Below are positions 37,198-45,806 of a stretch of 53,607 nucleotides of DNA, piece by piece. Within the stretch, counting starts at the first letter, position 1. Each line of letters begins with the position of its first letter. Made by a program: the position numbers and the translations under genes. Source of the stretch: Planctomycetota bacterium (GTDB taxonomy: Bacteria; Planctomycetota; UBA1135; GCA-002748355); contig JAGQQW010000010.1 in NCBI GenBank assembly GCA_020426005.1, positions 1 through 53,607 on the forward strand, read 5' to 3'. The notes under the pieces are model-generated. The model ran no database searches, was not told where the DNA came from, and worked only from the letters and a program-made list of their open reading frames with translations.

Positions 37198-38658
37198 ATG
37201 CCCTTTCGCACACTCGCGCTCTTCACGGTCTTCTTGCTCGTCGGCGGTTGTCGGAGTTCGACACAGGATGCAAGGCCCACGGCAGCGCACCCGAACGTCG
37301 TCGTCTTCTTCACGGACGACCAGGGCTTCGGCGATCTGTCGTGTTACGGACATCCGACGATTCGGACGCCGCACGTCGACCGACTCGCGCGCGAAGGTGC
37401 GAAGCTCACGCAGTTCTACGTTGCGGCTCCGGTTTGCTCTCCGTCGCGTGCGGCGTTGCTCACCGGTTGTTATCCGAAGCGTGTCGGGATGCAACGACAC
37501 GTCGTCTTTCCGCCGGATGACCACGGGTTGCATCCGCAAGAGGTGACGATTGCCGAGGTCCTGCGCGACGCCGGGTATCGCACGGGTTGTTTCGGTAAGT
37601 GGCACCTGGGGCATCGGAAGGGGTTGCTCCCGTGTGATCAGGGATTCGACGAGTTCTTCGGCGTGCCGTATTCCAACGACATGGCGCAGTTCCACCGCCG
37701 GAAGGGCACGAAGTATGCGTTCCATCTACCACTCATGCGCGACGATCGCGTGATCGAGTGGGAGCCCGACCAGCGTGCGTTGACGCGGCGGTACACGGAT
37801 GCCGTGATCGACTTCATGGATCGCGCACATGATCAGCCGTTCTTCGCGTACGTGCCGTATTCGATGCCGCACATCCCGATCTATGCCTCGGATGAGTTTC
37901 GCGGTCAGAGTGCCCGCGGGCTCTACGGCGACGTGATCGAAGAGATCGATGCGAACGTCGGCCGGGTGCTGTCGTGGCTCGATGCACACGCGCTGGCAGA
38001 AGACACGATCGTGATCTTCACGTCCGACAACGGGCCATGGCTGCCGTTCAAGGAGCGCGGCGGTTCGGCTGGGCCGCTGCGCGGTGGGAAAGGCACCAAC
38101 TTCGAAGGCGGCCAGCGGGTGCCTTGTGTCGTGCGTTGGCCCGGGCGCGTCGCGGAGTCGTCGCTCTGCACCGATCCGATGACGGCGATGGACCTGTTGC
38201 CGACGTTGGCAGGGATCTGCAATGCGTCGCTTCCCGAGGTCACGATCGATGGACGCGACATGGGGGACAGGCTGGTCGATCTCGTTCGACTTCCCTCCGG
38301 CTCGAAGGCGTTCATGGCGACTTCGGCCAAGACCCGTGAAGACCTCGACGAGTTCGTGTTTCTCTACTACACGTCGAAGGGCGACCTCGCCGGCATCCGC
38401 AAAGGACGATGGAAGCTACTACTCCCGAACGAGCTGCACGACGTCGAGGTCGACGTCGGCGAAGCGTGGAATCGCGCTGCCCAGCACGAGGATCTCGTGC
38501 GTGATTTGACGAGTCTCGCCAAAGAACTCGACGCGCGCATCGAGTCCGAGGCGCGCCCGGTACATCACAGCGACGAGCTGGTCTTTGACCCGCGCGCACC
38601 GAAGGACCCGAACGGACAGCCGTTCACGATGCCCAACGAGCGCCGCCGCGCGCAGTGA
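37198..38658 (+). CDS. Lipoprotein sulfatase (formylglycine type), second copy
   Basis: A 486-residue sulfatase. ATG 37198 gives MPFRTLALFTVFLLVGGC, a lipoprotein signal with Cys18; ATG 37186 is an in-frame alternative. FFTDDQGFGD is the metal site and CSPSR (80-84) the formylglycine site. FGKWHLGH and FTSDNGPW are canonical, as is the EGGQRVP segment. It is a different subfamily from the sulfatase at 28722: the two share motifs but differ widely between them, and this one resembles arylsulfatase A-like enzymes in length. Substrate unknown. It follows the ELWxxDGT gene on the same strand with 34 bases between and converges on the radical SAM gene. Confidence 0.93.
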   Translation: MPFRTLALFTVFLLVGGCRSSTQDARPTAAHPNVVVFFTDDQGFGDLSCYGHPTIRTPHVDRLAREGAKLTQFYVAAPVCSPSRAALLTGCYPKRVGMQRHVVFPPDDHGLHPQEVTIAEVLRDAGYRTGCFGKWHLGHRKGLLPCDQGFDEFFGVPYSNDMAQFHRRKGTKYAFHLPLMRDDRVIEWEPDQRALTRRYTDAVIDFMDRAHDQPFFAYVPYSMPHIPIYASDEFRGQSARGLYGDVIEEIDANVGRVLSWLDAHALAEDTIVIFTSDNGPWLPFKERGGSAGPLRGGKGTNFEGGQRVPCVVRWPGRVAESSLCTDPMTAMDLLPTLAGICNASLPEVTIDGRDMGDRLVDLVRLPSGSKAFMATSAKTREDLDEFVFLYYTSKGDLAGIRKGRWKLLLPNELHDVEVDVGEAWNRAAQHEDLVRDLTSLAKELDARIESEARPVHHSDELVFDPRAPKDPNGQPFTMPNERRRAQ

Positions 38659-38667
38659 GTGTCGACG

Positions 38668-39966
38668 TCAAACGCGTGTCCAAGCGCGCACGTCCGCTTC
38701 GAGCTCGCTGACGGGCACCCACGGGCGTGCCCAGCAGTTGCGGCAAGCCTCGATCGGGTTGCCGGACAAGAGCCCTTCGCGAATCTCGACGACCTTTTTC
38801 GCGTTGAGGATCTGGTCGAGGCTCTCACCCGTGCCGAGGTGACCGACCGTCTCCGTCATGAAGCAACAGATGCGAACCGCGGTATCGGCTTGGAGGTACG
38901 CGAAGCTCCACGGATCGAGGCACCTGCGGGTCATCGCTTGAACATCCGTACTCGACTTGCGTGACGGGTAGACCGTGCGGACCTCGCCCTGGACTCCGAG
39001 AGACGCCTCGGGTTCGGGATCGATCGGCGGCTTGGTCTCTGCAGAACTCGCATTCGCCGCGCCATCGTCGTCTCCGCGGTCGACTCGCGTGGCATCCGCC
39101 TCTGTCGAGCCCTCGGCACAGGCTTTCGAACCTGTCGACAGCCCGCGTTCGGCGACGATTTGGCGAATCGACTTCTTCGGATGTGACTGCGGTACTTCGA
39201 CCTCGGTCGGAACGGCCATCCCGAGGGTCTGCGCCAGCGCCTCGGGCCAAGCGAACTGCACCCCGTGCGCACGCAGCTTTTCGAGCATGCGCCGTGTCGA
39301 GACCGCGAGCAGGTCGCGTTCGCCCTTCGGCAGCTCGCTCAAGTGGCGCACGGGTTGGGCGCCTTCGACGTCGGGGTACTTCGCGAGATTGCAGAACTCG
39401 AAGTAGCGAACACCGCGCGCGAGACCATAGTCGGCGAACTCTTCGAGCTTCGGCGCGCAGATATCCGAAACGACGCACGAAAACGTGAGGACCGTCTCCT
39501 TCTCGTTGCGTGCGATCGCTTCCATCAGTCGCGTGAGGTTCGAATCGAAGATCTCCCACTTGGCATTGCGACGGAGCGCTTCGAACAACTCGGGCACCGA
39601 GCTATCGGTGCTGATCGTCACGCGTCGCAAGCGCGCGAGCGTCTCGATCTCGGTGTCCTTCAGCTTCTTGCTGAGGTTGGTGATGATCTCGAGATTCAGC
39701 CCGAGGTCGAGCCAGTGGCGGACATAGACGTCCCAGTCCTTGACGATCGTCGTTTCCCCGTGGCCATTGATCATCACGATCTCCGGTGCGCGATCGACGA
39801 TGAGTTTGGTCAATGCTTCGAAGTGCTCGATCGGGAACTGGATCCCCTCGTAACCCGGTTGTGCGACGGCGCAGTAGGTGCACCGGAGGTTGCACTTGCT
39901 CGTCAGCTCGATCAGCAGGCGTTGTGTGCGCGACGATCTGAGGAGGGAGTCCGCGAGGGCAGTCAT
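38668..39966 (-). CDS. Radical SAM/SPASM protein
   Basis: A 432-residue enzyme of the radical S-adenosylmethionine superfamily. CNLRCTYC (25-32) binds the SAM [4Fe-4S] cluster, and INGHGETT is the second-strand glycine motif. Residues about 345-420 form a SPASM-type auxiliary cluster domain with CLDPW, ICCF and CRNCW cysteines. Between the barrel and SPASM domain lies an acidic, low-complexity linker (about 270-335, rich in Ser, Asp, Glu, Ala). SPASM enzymes often modify ribosomal peptides, but no precursor peptide is visible nearby; other members act on sugars or proteins. Divergent from the ferredoxin-like gene with 102 bases between starts, so that protein may supply electrons (inference). 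Confidence 0.87.
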   Translation of the reverse strand: MTALADSLLRSSRTQRLLIELTSKCNLRCTYCAVAQPGYEGIQFPIEHFEALTKLIVDRAPEIVMINGHGETTIVKDWDVYVRHWLDLGLNLEIITNLSKKLKDTEIETLARLRRVTISTDSSVPELFEALRRNAKWEIFDSNLTRLMEAIARNEKETVLTFSCVVSDICAPKLEEFADYGLARGVRYFEFCNLAKYPDVEGAQPVRHLSELPKGERDLLAVSTRRMLEKLRAHGVQFAWPEALAQTLGMAVPTEVEVPQSHPKKSIRQIVAERGLSTGSKACAEGSTEADATRVDRGDDDGAANASSAETKPPIDPEPEASLGVQGEVRTVYPSRKSSTDVQAMTRRCLDPWSFAYLQADTAVRICCFMTETVGHLGTGESLDQILNAKKVVEIREGLLSGNPIEACRNCWARPWVPVSELEADVRAWTRV

Positions 39967-40068
39967 CTTGGTAGTCTACAATCCATACCGGTCGGATCGC
40001 GCCAGGCTGCTCGAGCGGATACCGGTCCCGAGGTTCGTGAAGTCGCTTCGTGAAGTCGTAGAGTCACC

Positions 40069-40755
40069 ATGGGTCAAGACGATTCGCCGCGCGTGCCCCG
40101 ACGCGGATTCTTCCGTGCCGGGTTGCAGAAGATCGCCAAGGCGGCGGCCGATGCGCTCGAAGAGTCGATGGATCGGGTCCGTCACGAGTTTCAGGAGCAT
40201 CACCGAGATGCGCCCGTTCGGCCGGTAGCGCCGAGCCGATCTGGCCCGCCACCGCGGATGCATGGCTCGGATCGACTCGAGTATTCGACGCGGCCGCCGG
40301 GCGCCGTGGAGGGCGATCGCTTCTTCGAACTCTGTACGAAGTGCGGGGATTGCGTCGAAGCGTGCCCCGCATGGGCGATTCGGAGCGCCGATGCTCATGA
40401 CGCGAATCCGGGCTTTCCGATCGTCGAGCCCAACATCTCGCCCTGCTCCCTGTGTTCGGACCCGGTGCCTTGCATCGCTGCCTGTGGCACCGGAGCGCTC
40501 GTCGCGACTCCGCGGACGGAGATCGACTTCGGACTCGCGGTCGTCGACTTCAAGACGTGCATCGTGCCTCTCGGGGAGCACTGCGATTATTGCGTGCTCT
40601 ACTGCCCGCTCGAGTCGGCCGCGATTCGGATGACGGGGGACGGGCCCGAGATCATCGAAGGGGGTTGCACCGGCTGCGGGTCGTGCGTCCAGATGTGTCC
40701 GACGTCTGCGATCACGGTCGTGCCGCGCGTTCGGCCGCGCAGCGTGGCGCAATAG
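40069..40755 (+). CDS. Four-cluster ferredoxin-type protein (NapG/NapF-like)
   Basis: A 228-residue iron-sulfur protein. Four cysteine groups are visible: CTKCGDCVEACP, CSLCSDPVPCIAAC, CIVPLGEHCDYCVLYCP and CTGCGSCVQMCP, so four [4Fe-4S] clusters, as in NapG/MauM. The N-terminus has VPRRGFFRAG, a twin-arginine-like string, but the residues after it are charged and amphipathic, so an exported Tat substrate is doubtful; it may be a vestigial signal or an assembly tag. No napA, napB or quinol partner is next to it. The likely role is electron transfer, possibly to the divergent radical SAM enzyme. Confidence 0.82.
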   Translation: MGQDDSPRVPRRGFFRAGLQKIAKAAADALEESMDRVRHEFQEHHRDAPVRPVAPSRSGPPPRMHGSDRLEYSTRPPGAVEGDRFFELCTKCGDCVEACPAWAIRSADAHDANPGFPIVEPNISPCSLCSDPVPCIAACGTGALVATPRTEIDFGLAVVDFKTCIVPLGEHCDYCVLYCPLESAAIRMTGDGPEIIEGGCTGCGSCVQMCPTSAITVVPRVRPRSVAQ

Positions 40756-40800
40756 TCGAGCGCACGGCGCGCACATCCTCGAACACCCACGAGGCCCTTC

Positions 40801-41631
40801 ATGAGACACGCATCGCAGCGCACGCTGAAACGTGTTCGGCATTCGACCCTCTTGATGATCCACGTTGCCGTGATCAGCGTGACGATCGTCACTGTGCTCT
40901 GGATCACGTTTCTGTGGTTCATGGTCGACGATCCCTACTACTTCTCCACGGACATCTCGAGCCTGCGTGAGTGGGCTCTCGCTCCCGTTCTCGGCACCAT
41001 CGGACTCATCGACCTGTTGCTGTGCATCGGAGTCAGCACGTGCGTATGGAACGTTCTCGTGGCTGCCACTTCCCGTGTTCATGTTTGGCAACGTTGGGTC
41101 CAGACGGCAGCAAGTCTCTTTGTTGTCGGGGCTTTCGTGTATGGATCAGTGCTCTGGAAGTACGCAGCGAACCAGTACGACAACGACCGACTCATGACCG
41201 CAGGCGAACTCGAGCGAGCGTTCGACGTCCAACGCGCAGCGCTCGACACCCACGCTTCGAGAATCATGGAGCTCAGGCAACGGATGCTCGACGACAACAA
41301 GACGCCACGTAGCTACTTGGATGTCTACGTCCAGGACTGGGAAGCATTGTTCGTGTCCGGACGAGCGATTGGAGAGGTTGGACCTTTTCGTGGATGCCAG
41401 CTCGACGACTCGGGAACGCGTCTCTACTTCGTCACACTCCGCAACGGGATCGGTACCGATACACGCGCAGAGGGTTTTTGCTACAGCATGGACGATTTGC
41501 CGACCGGTTCTATCGATCCCGACCAACCTCCGCCGCGAGGAAGCGAGGTCTTTCTCGAGCTCGACGAGCATTGGTACGCGTTCTTGCGAAACGGCGTCTT
41601 CGCTCACGAGCTCGAGGCCCCGCAGCGTTGA
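40801..41631 (+). CDS. Membrane protein, unknown
   Basis: A 276-residue protein. ATG 40801 follows GAGG with a six-base spacer. Three hydrophobic segments lie near residues 17-40, 58-85 and 101-120, followed by a hydrophilic C-terminal half (from about 125) with a short helical stretch and a beta-rich end (YFVTLRNGIGTD, EVFLELDEHWYAFLRNG). I do not recognise the family and see no catalytic motif. It follows the ferredoxin gene by 45 bases on the same strand, so cotranscription is possible, but codon use and the RBS would also fit an independent gene. Confidence 0.65.
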   Translation: MRHASQRTLKRVRHSTLLMIHVAVISVTIVTVLWITFLWFMVDDPYYFSTDISSLREWALAPVLGTIGLIDLLLCIGVSTCVWNVLVAATSRVHVWQRWVQTAASLFVVGAFVYGSVLWKYAANQYDNDRLMTAGELERAFDVQRAALDTHASRIMELRQRMLDDNKTPRSYLDVYVQDWEALFVSGRAIGEVGPFRGCQLDDSGTRLYFVTLRNGIGTDTRAEGFCYSMDDLPTGSIDPDQPPPRGSEVFLELDEHWYAFLRNGVFAHELEAPQR

Positions 41632-41645
41632 CCCGGAATTGCAGC

Positions 41646-41684
41646 GGGGACGCGGCATGCACACATCGTGCACGCGACGTCCCC
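41646..41684. terminator. Bidirectional hairpin between convergent genes
   Basis: Outer stem GGGGACG (41646-41652) with CGTCCCC (41678-41684), then inner pairing TGCAC (41658-41662) with GTGCA (41668-41672). It lies in the 84-base gap between the stop at 41631 (+) and the stop at 41716 (-). No T tract. Confidence 0.6.
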
Positions 41685-41715
41685 GTCGGGCGTTCGGTAG
41701 GACTGCTGCCGGTGC

Positions 41716-43167
41716 TCAGTCGCAGCGGCGCGAGCTGTGACGGCTCGAGCTGCGGCGGCAATCGTCGTCGCGGTCCTTCCGCGAGTCGCAGTTGCGATCG
41801 TCGCGGTCGCGATCGTCGCAGTCACGGCGCGAATCGCAGTGACGGTCGTTGTCGCGGTCGCAGTCGCCGCAGCGCGGCTTGCAGGTGCGGGGCGTCGGGA
41901 GCTTGCAGTAGAGCTCGTTCGCCGCTTCGAACTTGGCGAGAGCGGTCTTGACGGTTTCGGGACCGCAGATCGCGCCGACCGCGTCGCGGTAGATGCGGAT
42001 GACCTGGCGGAGCGTGTAGGCGTATTCGAGGTTGCTGTCTGCGGCGAGCAACGCGGCGGCGGCGTGGCGGTTGAGGCGTTCGATGTCGCTGTCGCCGGTC
42101 AGGCAGATCGCGTCGAGAACGGTCGCGTTGCGGGGGAGCTTCGAGCGGCAGGACGAGACGCCGAAGACGCGCATCCAGTTGGTGTAGGTCTTGATGTTGC
42201 AGGTCACGTCATCGCGGCCACAGCCGTCCCAGAGCGTGATGTGCTTCTTCCAAAGGTCGGGACCGCATTCCATGGACTTCGGGTTCGGCAGCGAGAGGCT
42301 GTGGAAGACCCAGGTCAGCGATGCCGGCAGGTTGCCGGTGTAGGGGCCGAGGCCGCTGTCTGCCGACACGACGCGGACGCTGAGCGACGTGGCGCCGGCC
42401 GGGATCGTGACGGTGTGCATGTAGCTGTCCCATTCCGGGCCGTCGGTGTCGCCGAGTGCGTCGTATTCGCTCTCGGACGGGGTGAGCGAACCGTTGATCG
42501 AGACTTCGATCGTCGTCGGGCGAGCCGGTGCGACGCTACCGAAGAAGTACGCGAGCGAAGCCGTGCGCTCCGTCGAAGCTGCCGGGAACGTGTACGTCTG
42601 CGTCTCGGTCACGTCGAGCGGATTGGCGAAGTCGCGGAACGCGTTGTCGTTGCCGTCGCGGATCGAGATCGTGCCCGTGTTCTGGCCATCGTCGATGATG
42701 ACGGCCAGGCCGAGTCCGTTGCTGATCCCTCGGAAGTTGAGGCCACGCACCTTGACGACGTTGTCGCCGTTCGTGACGAGGCCCATCGCCGTGACGTCCG
42801 CGCGGTAGGTCGAGCTCCAGCGCGAGAAGAAGAAGTTGGTCGGACCACCGATGCGCGAACCGGTGACGGGCAGGCCGTTGAGCAACACGTCGTCGGTGAT
42901 GCCCTGCTCGTCGGCGGCGAGTGCTTGGCCTTCCCAGTAGGCGATGACCTGCTTGACCGTGACGCCGGTCGGGACGGTGAGGTTGATCGTGCCTTCGAAC
43001 TTGTCCTTCATGCCGGTGCCGGCGACGAGGACTTCGGATCCGGCCGCGATCGTCAGTCCGGACGGCGGGCCGAGTGTTTCACTGCCATCGAAAGCGAAAG
43101 CGTTTTGAGCGACGAGAGCGCAGGCGACTGCGACGGCTTGGAGCGAACGTTGGGTGCGTGATGCCAA
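41716..43167 (-). CDS. Exported protein with WKxH/RHAAAALL module and Cys/Asp/Arg-rich tail
   Basis: A 483-residue exported protein. The start is probably TTG 43167: AAGGAGG (43182-43176) lies eight bases before it, giving MASRTQRSLQAVAVACALVA and a clean signal peptide. ATG 43191 is in frame but would place that ribosome binding site inside the coding sequence. Residues about 25-280 are a beta-rich region similar in pattern to DUF3344-type extracellular domains (VIAYWEGQAL, VTNGDNVVKVRGLNF). Residues about 295-425 carry LWKKHITLWDG and LNRHAAAALLAA, a module found in secreted proteins ending in varied tails. The last 55 residues contain 17 Asp, 15 Arg and 8 Cys in short alternating runs. Role unknown; metal binding or cross-linking at the surface is a guess. 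Confidence 0.7.
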   Translation of the reverse strand: MASRTQRSLQAVAVACALVAQNAFAFDGSETLGPPSGLTIAAGSEVLVAGTGMKDKFEGTINLTVPTGVTVKQVIAYWEGQALAADEQGITDDVLLNGLPVTGSRIGGPTNFFFSRWSSTYRADVTAMGLVTNGDNVVKVRGLNFRGISNGLGLAVIIDDGQNTGTISIRDGNDNAFRDFANPLDVTETQTYTFPAASTERTASLAYFFGSVAPARPTTIEVSINGSLTPSESEYDALGDTDGPEWDSYMHTVTIPAGATSLSVRVVSADSGLGPYTGNLPASLTWVFHSLSLPNPKSMECGPDLWKKHITLWDGCGRDDVTCNIKTYTNWMRVFGVSSCRSKLPRNATVLDAICLTGDSDIERLNRHAAAALLAADSNLEYAYTLRQVIRIYRDAVGAICGPETVKTALAKFEAANELYCKLPTPRTCKPRCGDCDRDNDRHCDSRRDCDDRDRDDRNCDSRKDRDDDCRRSSSRHSSRRCD

Positions 43168-43175
43168 GGGGGTTT

Positions 43176-43182
43176 CCTCCTT
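43176..43182 (-). promoter_or_regulatory. Ribosome binding site that decides a TTG start
   Basis: AAGGAGG, a perfect match to the anti-Shine-Dalgarno sequence, eight bases before TTG 43167. The in-frame ATG at 43191 lies upstream of it and has no comparable site. Confidence 0.75.
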
Positions 43183-43269
43183 CGGGGTCATGGGTGAAGG
43201 GGATCCTCGAGCTCCGTGCTCGGGCGACCGCGTGTTTCCCTCCCGCTGGTCGCGTTGGCTTCCCCTCCG

Positions 43270-43314
43270 TGCAAAAACCTACTCCACGCATTCGAGTGGG
43301 GCGGAGTTTTTGCA
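43270..43314 (-). terminator. Hairpin terminator with T run, downstream of the arylsulfotransferase gene
   Basis: Arms TGCAAAAAC (43270-43278) and GTTTTTGCA (43306-43314) are perfectly complementary, and CTCCAC/GTGGGG extends the stem inward with a G-U pair. On the minus strand the descending arm ends in GTTTTTGCA. It lies 160 bases after the stop at 43474 and before the next minus-strand gene. The sequence works on both strands. Confidence 0.75.
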
Positions 43315-43473
43315 TGCACCTAGCGACCGTGGTCCGGGACTCGCGGTCTCATCGCGCGTTCGCCGGTGAAGAAAAACCGGCGGCCGCGTACGTTTCCCTA
43401 GAGGCAGCTCATGCGAGCTGTATCGACCGCAACGGTGATGGCGCTCGAATGCGTCTTGGCATGGACGACACGA

Positions 43474-45714
43474 TCAGTTCTTGATGTGCACGGTCACCGA
43501 GTTCGAGATCAACGACAGGTTGGTCGGCGCGGAGAAGTCGAGAACCAAGAACGAGTTGTAGAGCGTCGCTCCCTTGAGAGCGGGGAGTGGGGGCAGCGCG
43601 AGTTGCGCGGTCGCGTGACCCTGGGCATCGATCGTGCCGAAGTAGTTGACGAAGATCGTCGGTGCCACCGCGGTCGCGGACATCAGCGCGACGTCGTCCC
43701 ACGCCATGCGCATGAAGCGCGAGTCGATCGGTTGAAGTCCGGCAGTTGCCGACGTCAGCATGAGATAGAACTTGCCTACTTCGGCTTGGGCATTGAGGGA
43801 GAACGTCGCGGTTTCGCCGAGCTCGATGTACGCAGGAACGCGCGATCCGTCCACGAGGAGAGCCGTGGCATCGCGTTCTAGCGGTTCGCCCGGAACGAGA
43901 TTCTTGCCCACGATGGCCGGATGGTCCGGCGCAAAGGCGGGGGCGCGGAACAGCCAGTTGTTGGTCGGCACGTCCCCTTGAGACATCGCCACCGGCCGCT
44001 CGCGAACCGGATTGGTGTAGGCCCACACGACGGTGCCGCTCGGGGTGACCTCGAAGGCCTCGCCGATCCATCCGCCGCAAATGCGGGTATTCCCATTCGG
44101 TAGCCGTTGTGCGCCGGAGACGAATGCCGAGTAGAAGTCCGTCGGCACAGGCGCCTTCCAGGACCACGTCGCCTCGTTCGGTCCCCAGGTCGGCCCCGCC
44201 ATCACGTAGTTGTTCGTGCCATCACGACGTGGCAGCACGATCTCATCGACAGAAGACGCATTGCCACCGGGACGTGCGATCCCGTTGTTGAACACGAGCA
44301 CGTTGCCTGCGCCCGGGAGTCCGTTCGGAATCCAATGCGCGTCGTGTTGTTTGAAGAGCTTTTGGTCGGCGAGCGAGCCGCGTTTGTAGGCCCTCGGGTT
44401 GCCCCAGCGATACAGCAGGTTGCCGCCCCTCCCGCTGTTGCCGCCCGTTTCGCCAGCTGCCTCGACGGTCGTCGTCGAGTGATCGATGATCCAAATCTCG
44501 TCGAAGCTTCGGATCGAGACCATGATCTGATCGAGCGACGCGTTGTAGTCGATCGCATTGGCGTGCATCCAATCCGCAAACGTGTCGATCACGTAGTTGA
44601 CGTCGATACGGTCGGGGCGAGAAGCCGTCGTCACCGCGTAGTGGGGCTTCGTCGGATCGAAGTCTTGGACGATGTGATCCCAGGCATGCCACTCCCAGAC
44701 GATCACACCCGAAGTCGGACCCGTCGGGCGCACTTCGATGATCTTGTCAGGCCACACTTCGTCCTTGACGAAGCTGTTCGGATCACGGCCTGCAGCAATC
44801 GCGTCGTTCTTGCTGATCTTCTCCCACGCGAGCATCAAGATGTTGCCGTTGGGTAGACGCTCGAAGTCGTGATGCAGTACGTAGTCCGAAGTCGAGTGGG
44901 TGTATTCCCACACCTTGTTTCCTTCGAAGTCGAATTCCTCGACGATCCCGCCATCCCCGCCCGTCTCGATGAAATCGACGTTGAACAAACGTCCGGCCCG
45001 CAGCAGGTGCCCGTTGTTCTCGAGATACGAGACGACCCCGGGTGGATAGTTGCTGGACCACTCGTGCACGACGCGCCCTCTCGGATCGAGCAAGAACGTC
45101 TTCGTGTGTGCGAGTGGGGACACGAGCGTGAAGAGATCCGTCGCGGAGGGACCGTCTTGGAGCAACCCGACGGTCGTGCGCGCGTGCGTGCCCGCGAACT
45201 CCACGACGAAGCCGGCGAGCTTCGTCGTGGATGGAACGTCGTGCCATGTCGCTGCGCGACCGGATGCAGCTCCGAAGCAAATCCTGTTGGCGCCGTTGTC
45301 GTTGTCCGGTTGTCCGGCACTCCACGCGCTGTAGGTCCACAGCTCGTTCTCGGACCACACCCATCCGCCGGCGGGCTCGCTCGTGATGTCGCGCTGTACG
45401 CCGCCGAGCCAAGGGCCGAGCGACGCCGTCGATGTGGTCGTCCAATACTGCGCCGTATCGACGACAGCGAAGATCGCGTTGGCTTCGTCCGCACTGTGGA
45501 TCGATGCCAAGTAGCCGCCCAGAGCCGCAGCCTGGGTGTGAGCTTCGTCCCACGTCACACCCGCTGGCGTCGAGACCGCGCGATACCAATGCGTCGTGCC
45601 ATCCGGATGCGCGAAGTACGCATCTTGTGCCCAGGTGGTCGAGGCAATGGCGAGAGAGGAGACGAGCGCACGAGCGACCGTGCGCCCGAACGCGGGGACA
45701 AGAGAACGATTCAA
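43474..45714 (-). CDS. Exported C-type lectin - arylsulfotransferase fusion with shared C-terminal module
   Basis: A 746-residue exported protein. TTG 45714 is the favoured start: GGAG lies eight bases before it and MNRSLVPAFGRTVARALVSS forms a signal peptide ending at Gln30. ATG 45837 would overlap the next gene and bury the signal. Residues 38-173 are a C-type lectin domain (THWYRAVSTP, WDEAHTQAAALGGYLASIHS, WVWSENELWTYSAW, WHDVP). Residues about 195-625 match arylsulfotransferase (six-bladed propeller): FLLDPRGRVVHEW, VLHHDFERLPNGNIL (His281, His282), WEWHAWDHIVQDF. Such enzymes move sulfate between phenolic donors and acceptors. Residues about 640-746 are the shared C-terminal module. The two sulfatases elsewhere in the window make a sulfate-handling theme likely. 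Confidence 0.83.
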   Translation of the reverse strand: MNRSLVPAFGRTVARALVSSLAIASTTWAQDAYFAHPDGTTHWYRAVSTPAGVTWDEAHTQAAALGGYLASIHSADEANAIFAVVDTAQYWTTTSTASLGPWLGGVQRDITSEPAGGWVWSENELWTYSAWSAGQPDNDNGANRICFGAASGRAATWHDVPSTTKLAGFVVEFAGTHARTTVGLLQDGPSATDLFTLVSPLAHTKTFLLDPRGRVVHEWSSNYPPGVVSYLENNGHLLRAGRLFNVDFIETGGDGGIVEEFDFEGNKVWEYTHSTSDYVLHHDFERLPNGNILMLAWEKISKNDAIAAGRDPNSFVKDEVWPDKIIEVRPTGPTSGVIVWEWHAWDHIVQDFDPTKPHYAVTTASRPDRIDVNYVIDTFADWMHANAIDYNASLDQIMVSIRSFDEIWIIDHSTTTVEAAGETGGNSGRGGNLLYRWGNPRAYKRGSLADQKLFKQHDAHWIPNGLPGAGNVLVFNNGIARPGGNASSVDEIVLPRRDGTNNYVMAGPTWGPNEATWSWKAPVPTDFYSAFVSGAQRLPNGNTRICGGWIGEAFEVTPSGTVVWAYTNPVRERPVAMSQGDVPTNNWLFRAPAFAPDHPAIVGKNLVPGEPLERDATALLVDGSRVPAYIELGETATFSLNAQAEVGKFYLMLTSATAGLQPIDSRFMRMAWDDVALMSATAVAPTIFVNYFGTIDAQGHATAQLALPPLPALKGATLYNSFLVLDFSAPTNLSLISNSVTVHIKN

Positions 45715-45722
45715 GGGTGCGA

Positions 45723-45726
45723 CTCC
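45723..45726 (-). promoter_or_regulatory. Ribosome binding site supporting a TTG start
   Basis: GGAG eight bases before TTG 45714. It is weaker than the site at 43176 but gives the only start that leaves a normal-length signal peptide and does not overlap the amidohydrolase gene. Confidence 0.5.
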
Positions 45727-45806
45727 GTGGCTGGCAGTACTCGGGAGCGTCGTCACGACGGTCCCGAGATTGTAGTCCGCCAGGAGCGCACGTGGAGTGG
45801 TCGTCT

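Noticed and set aside
41750-41885. Non-coding satellite of GCGATCGTCGCGG-type units
   Set aside because: The periodicity follows from alternating Asp and Arg codons in the tail of the exported protein.
41737-43161. 474-codon plus-strand frame, Val/Arg/Asp-rich
   Set aside because: It is the mirror of the Asp/Arg codon-rich tail gene on the minus strand, which has a signal peptide and known module patterns.
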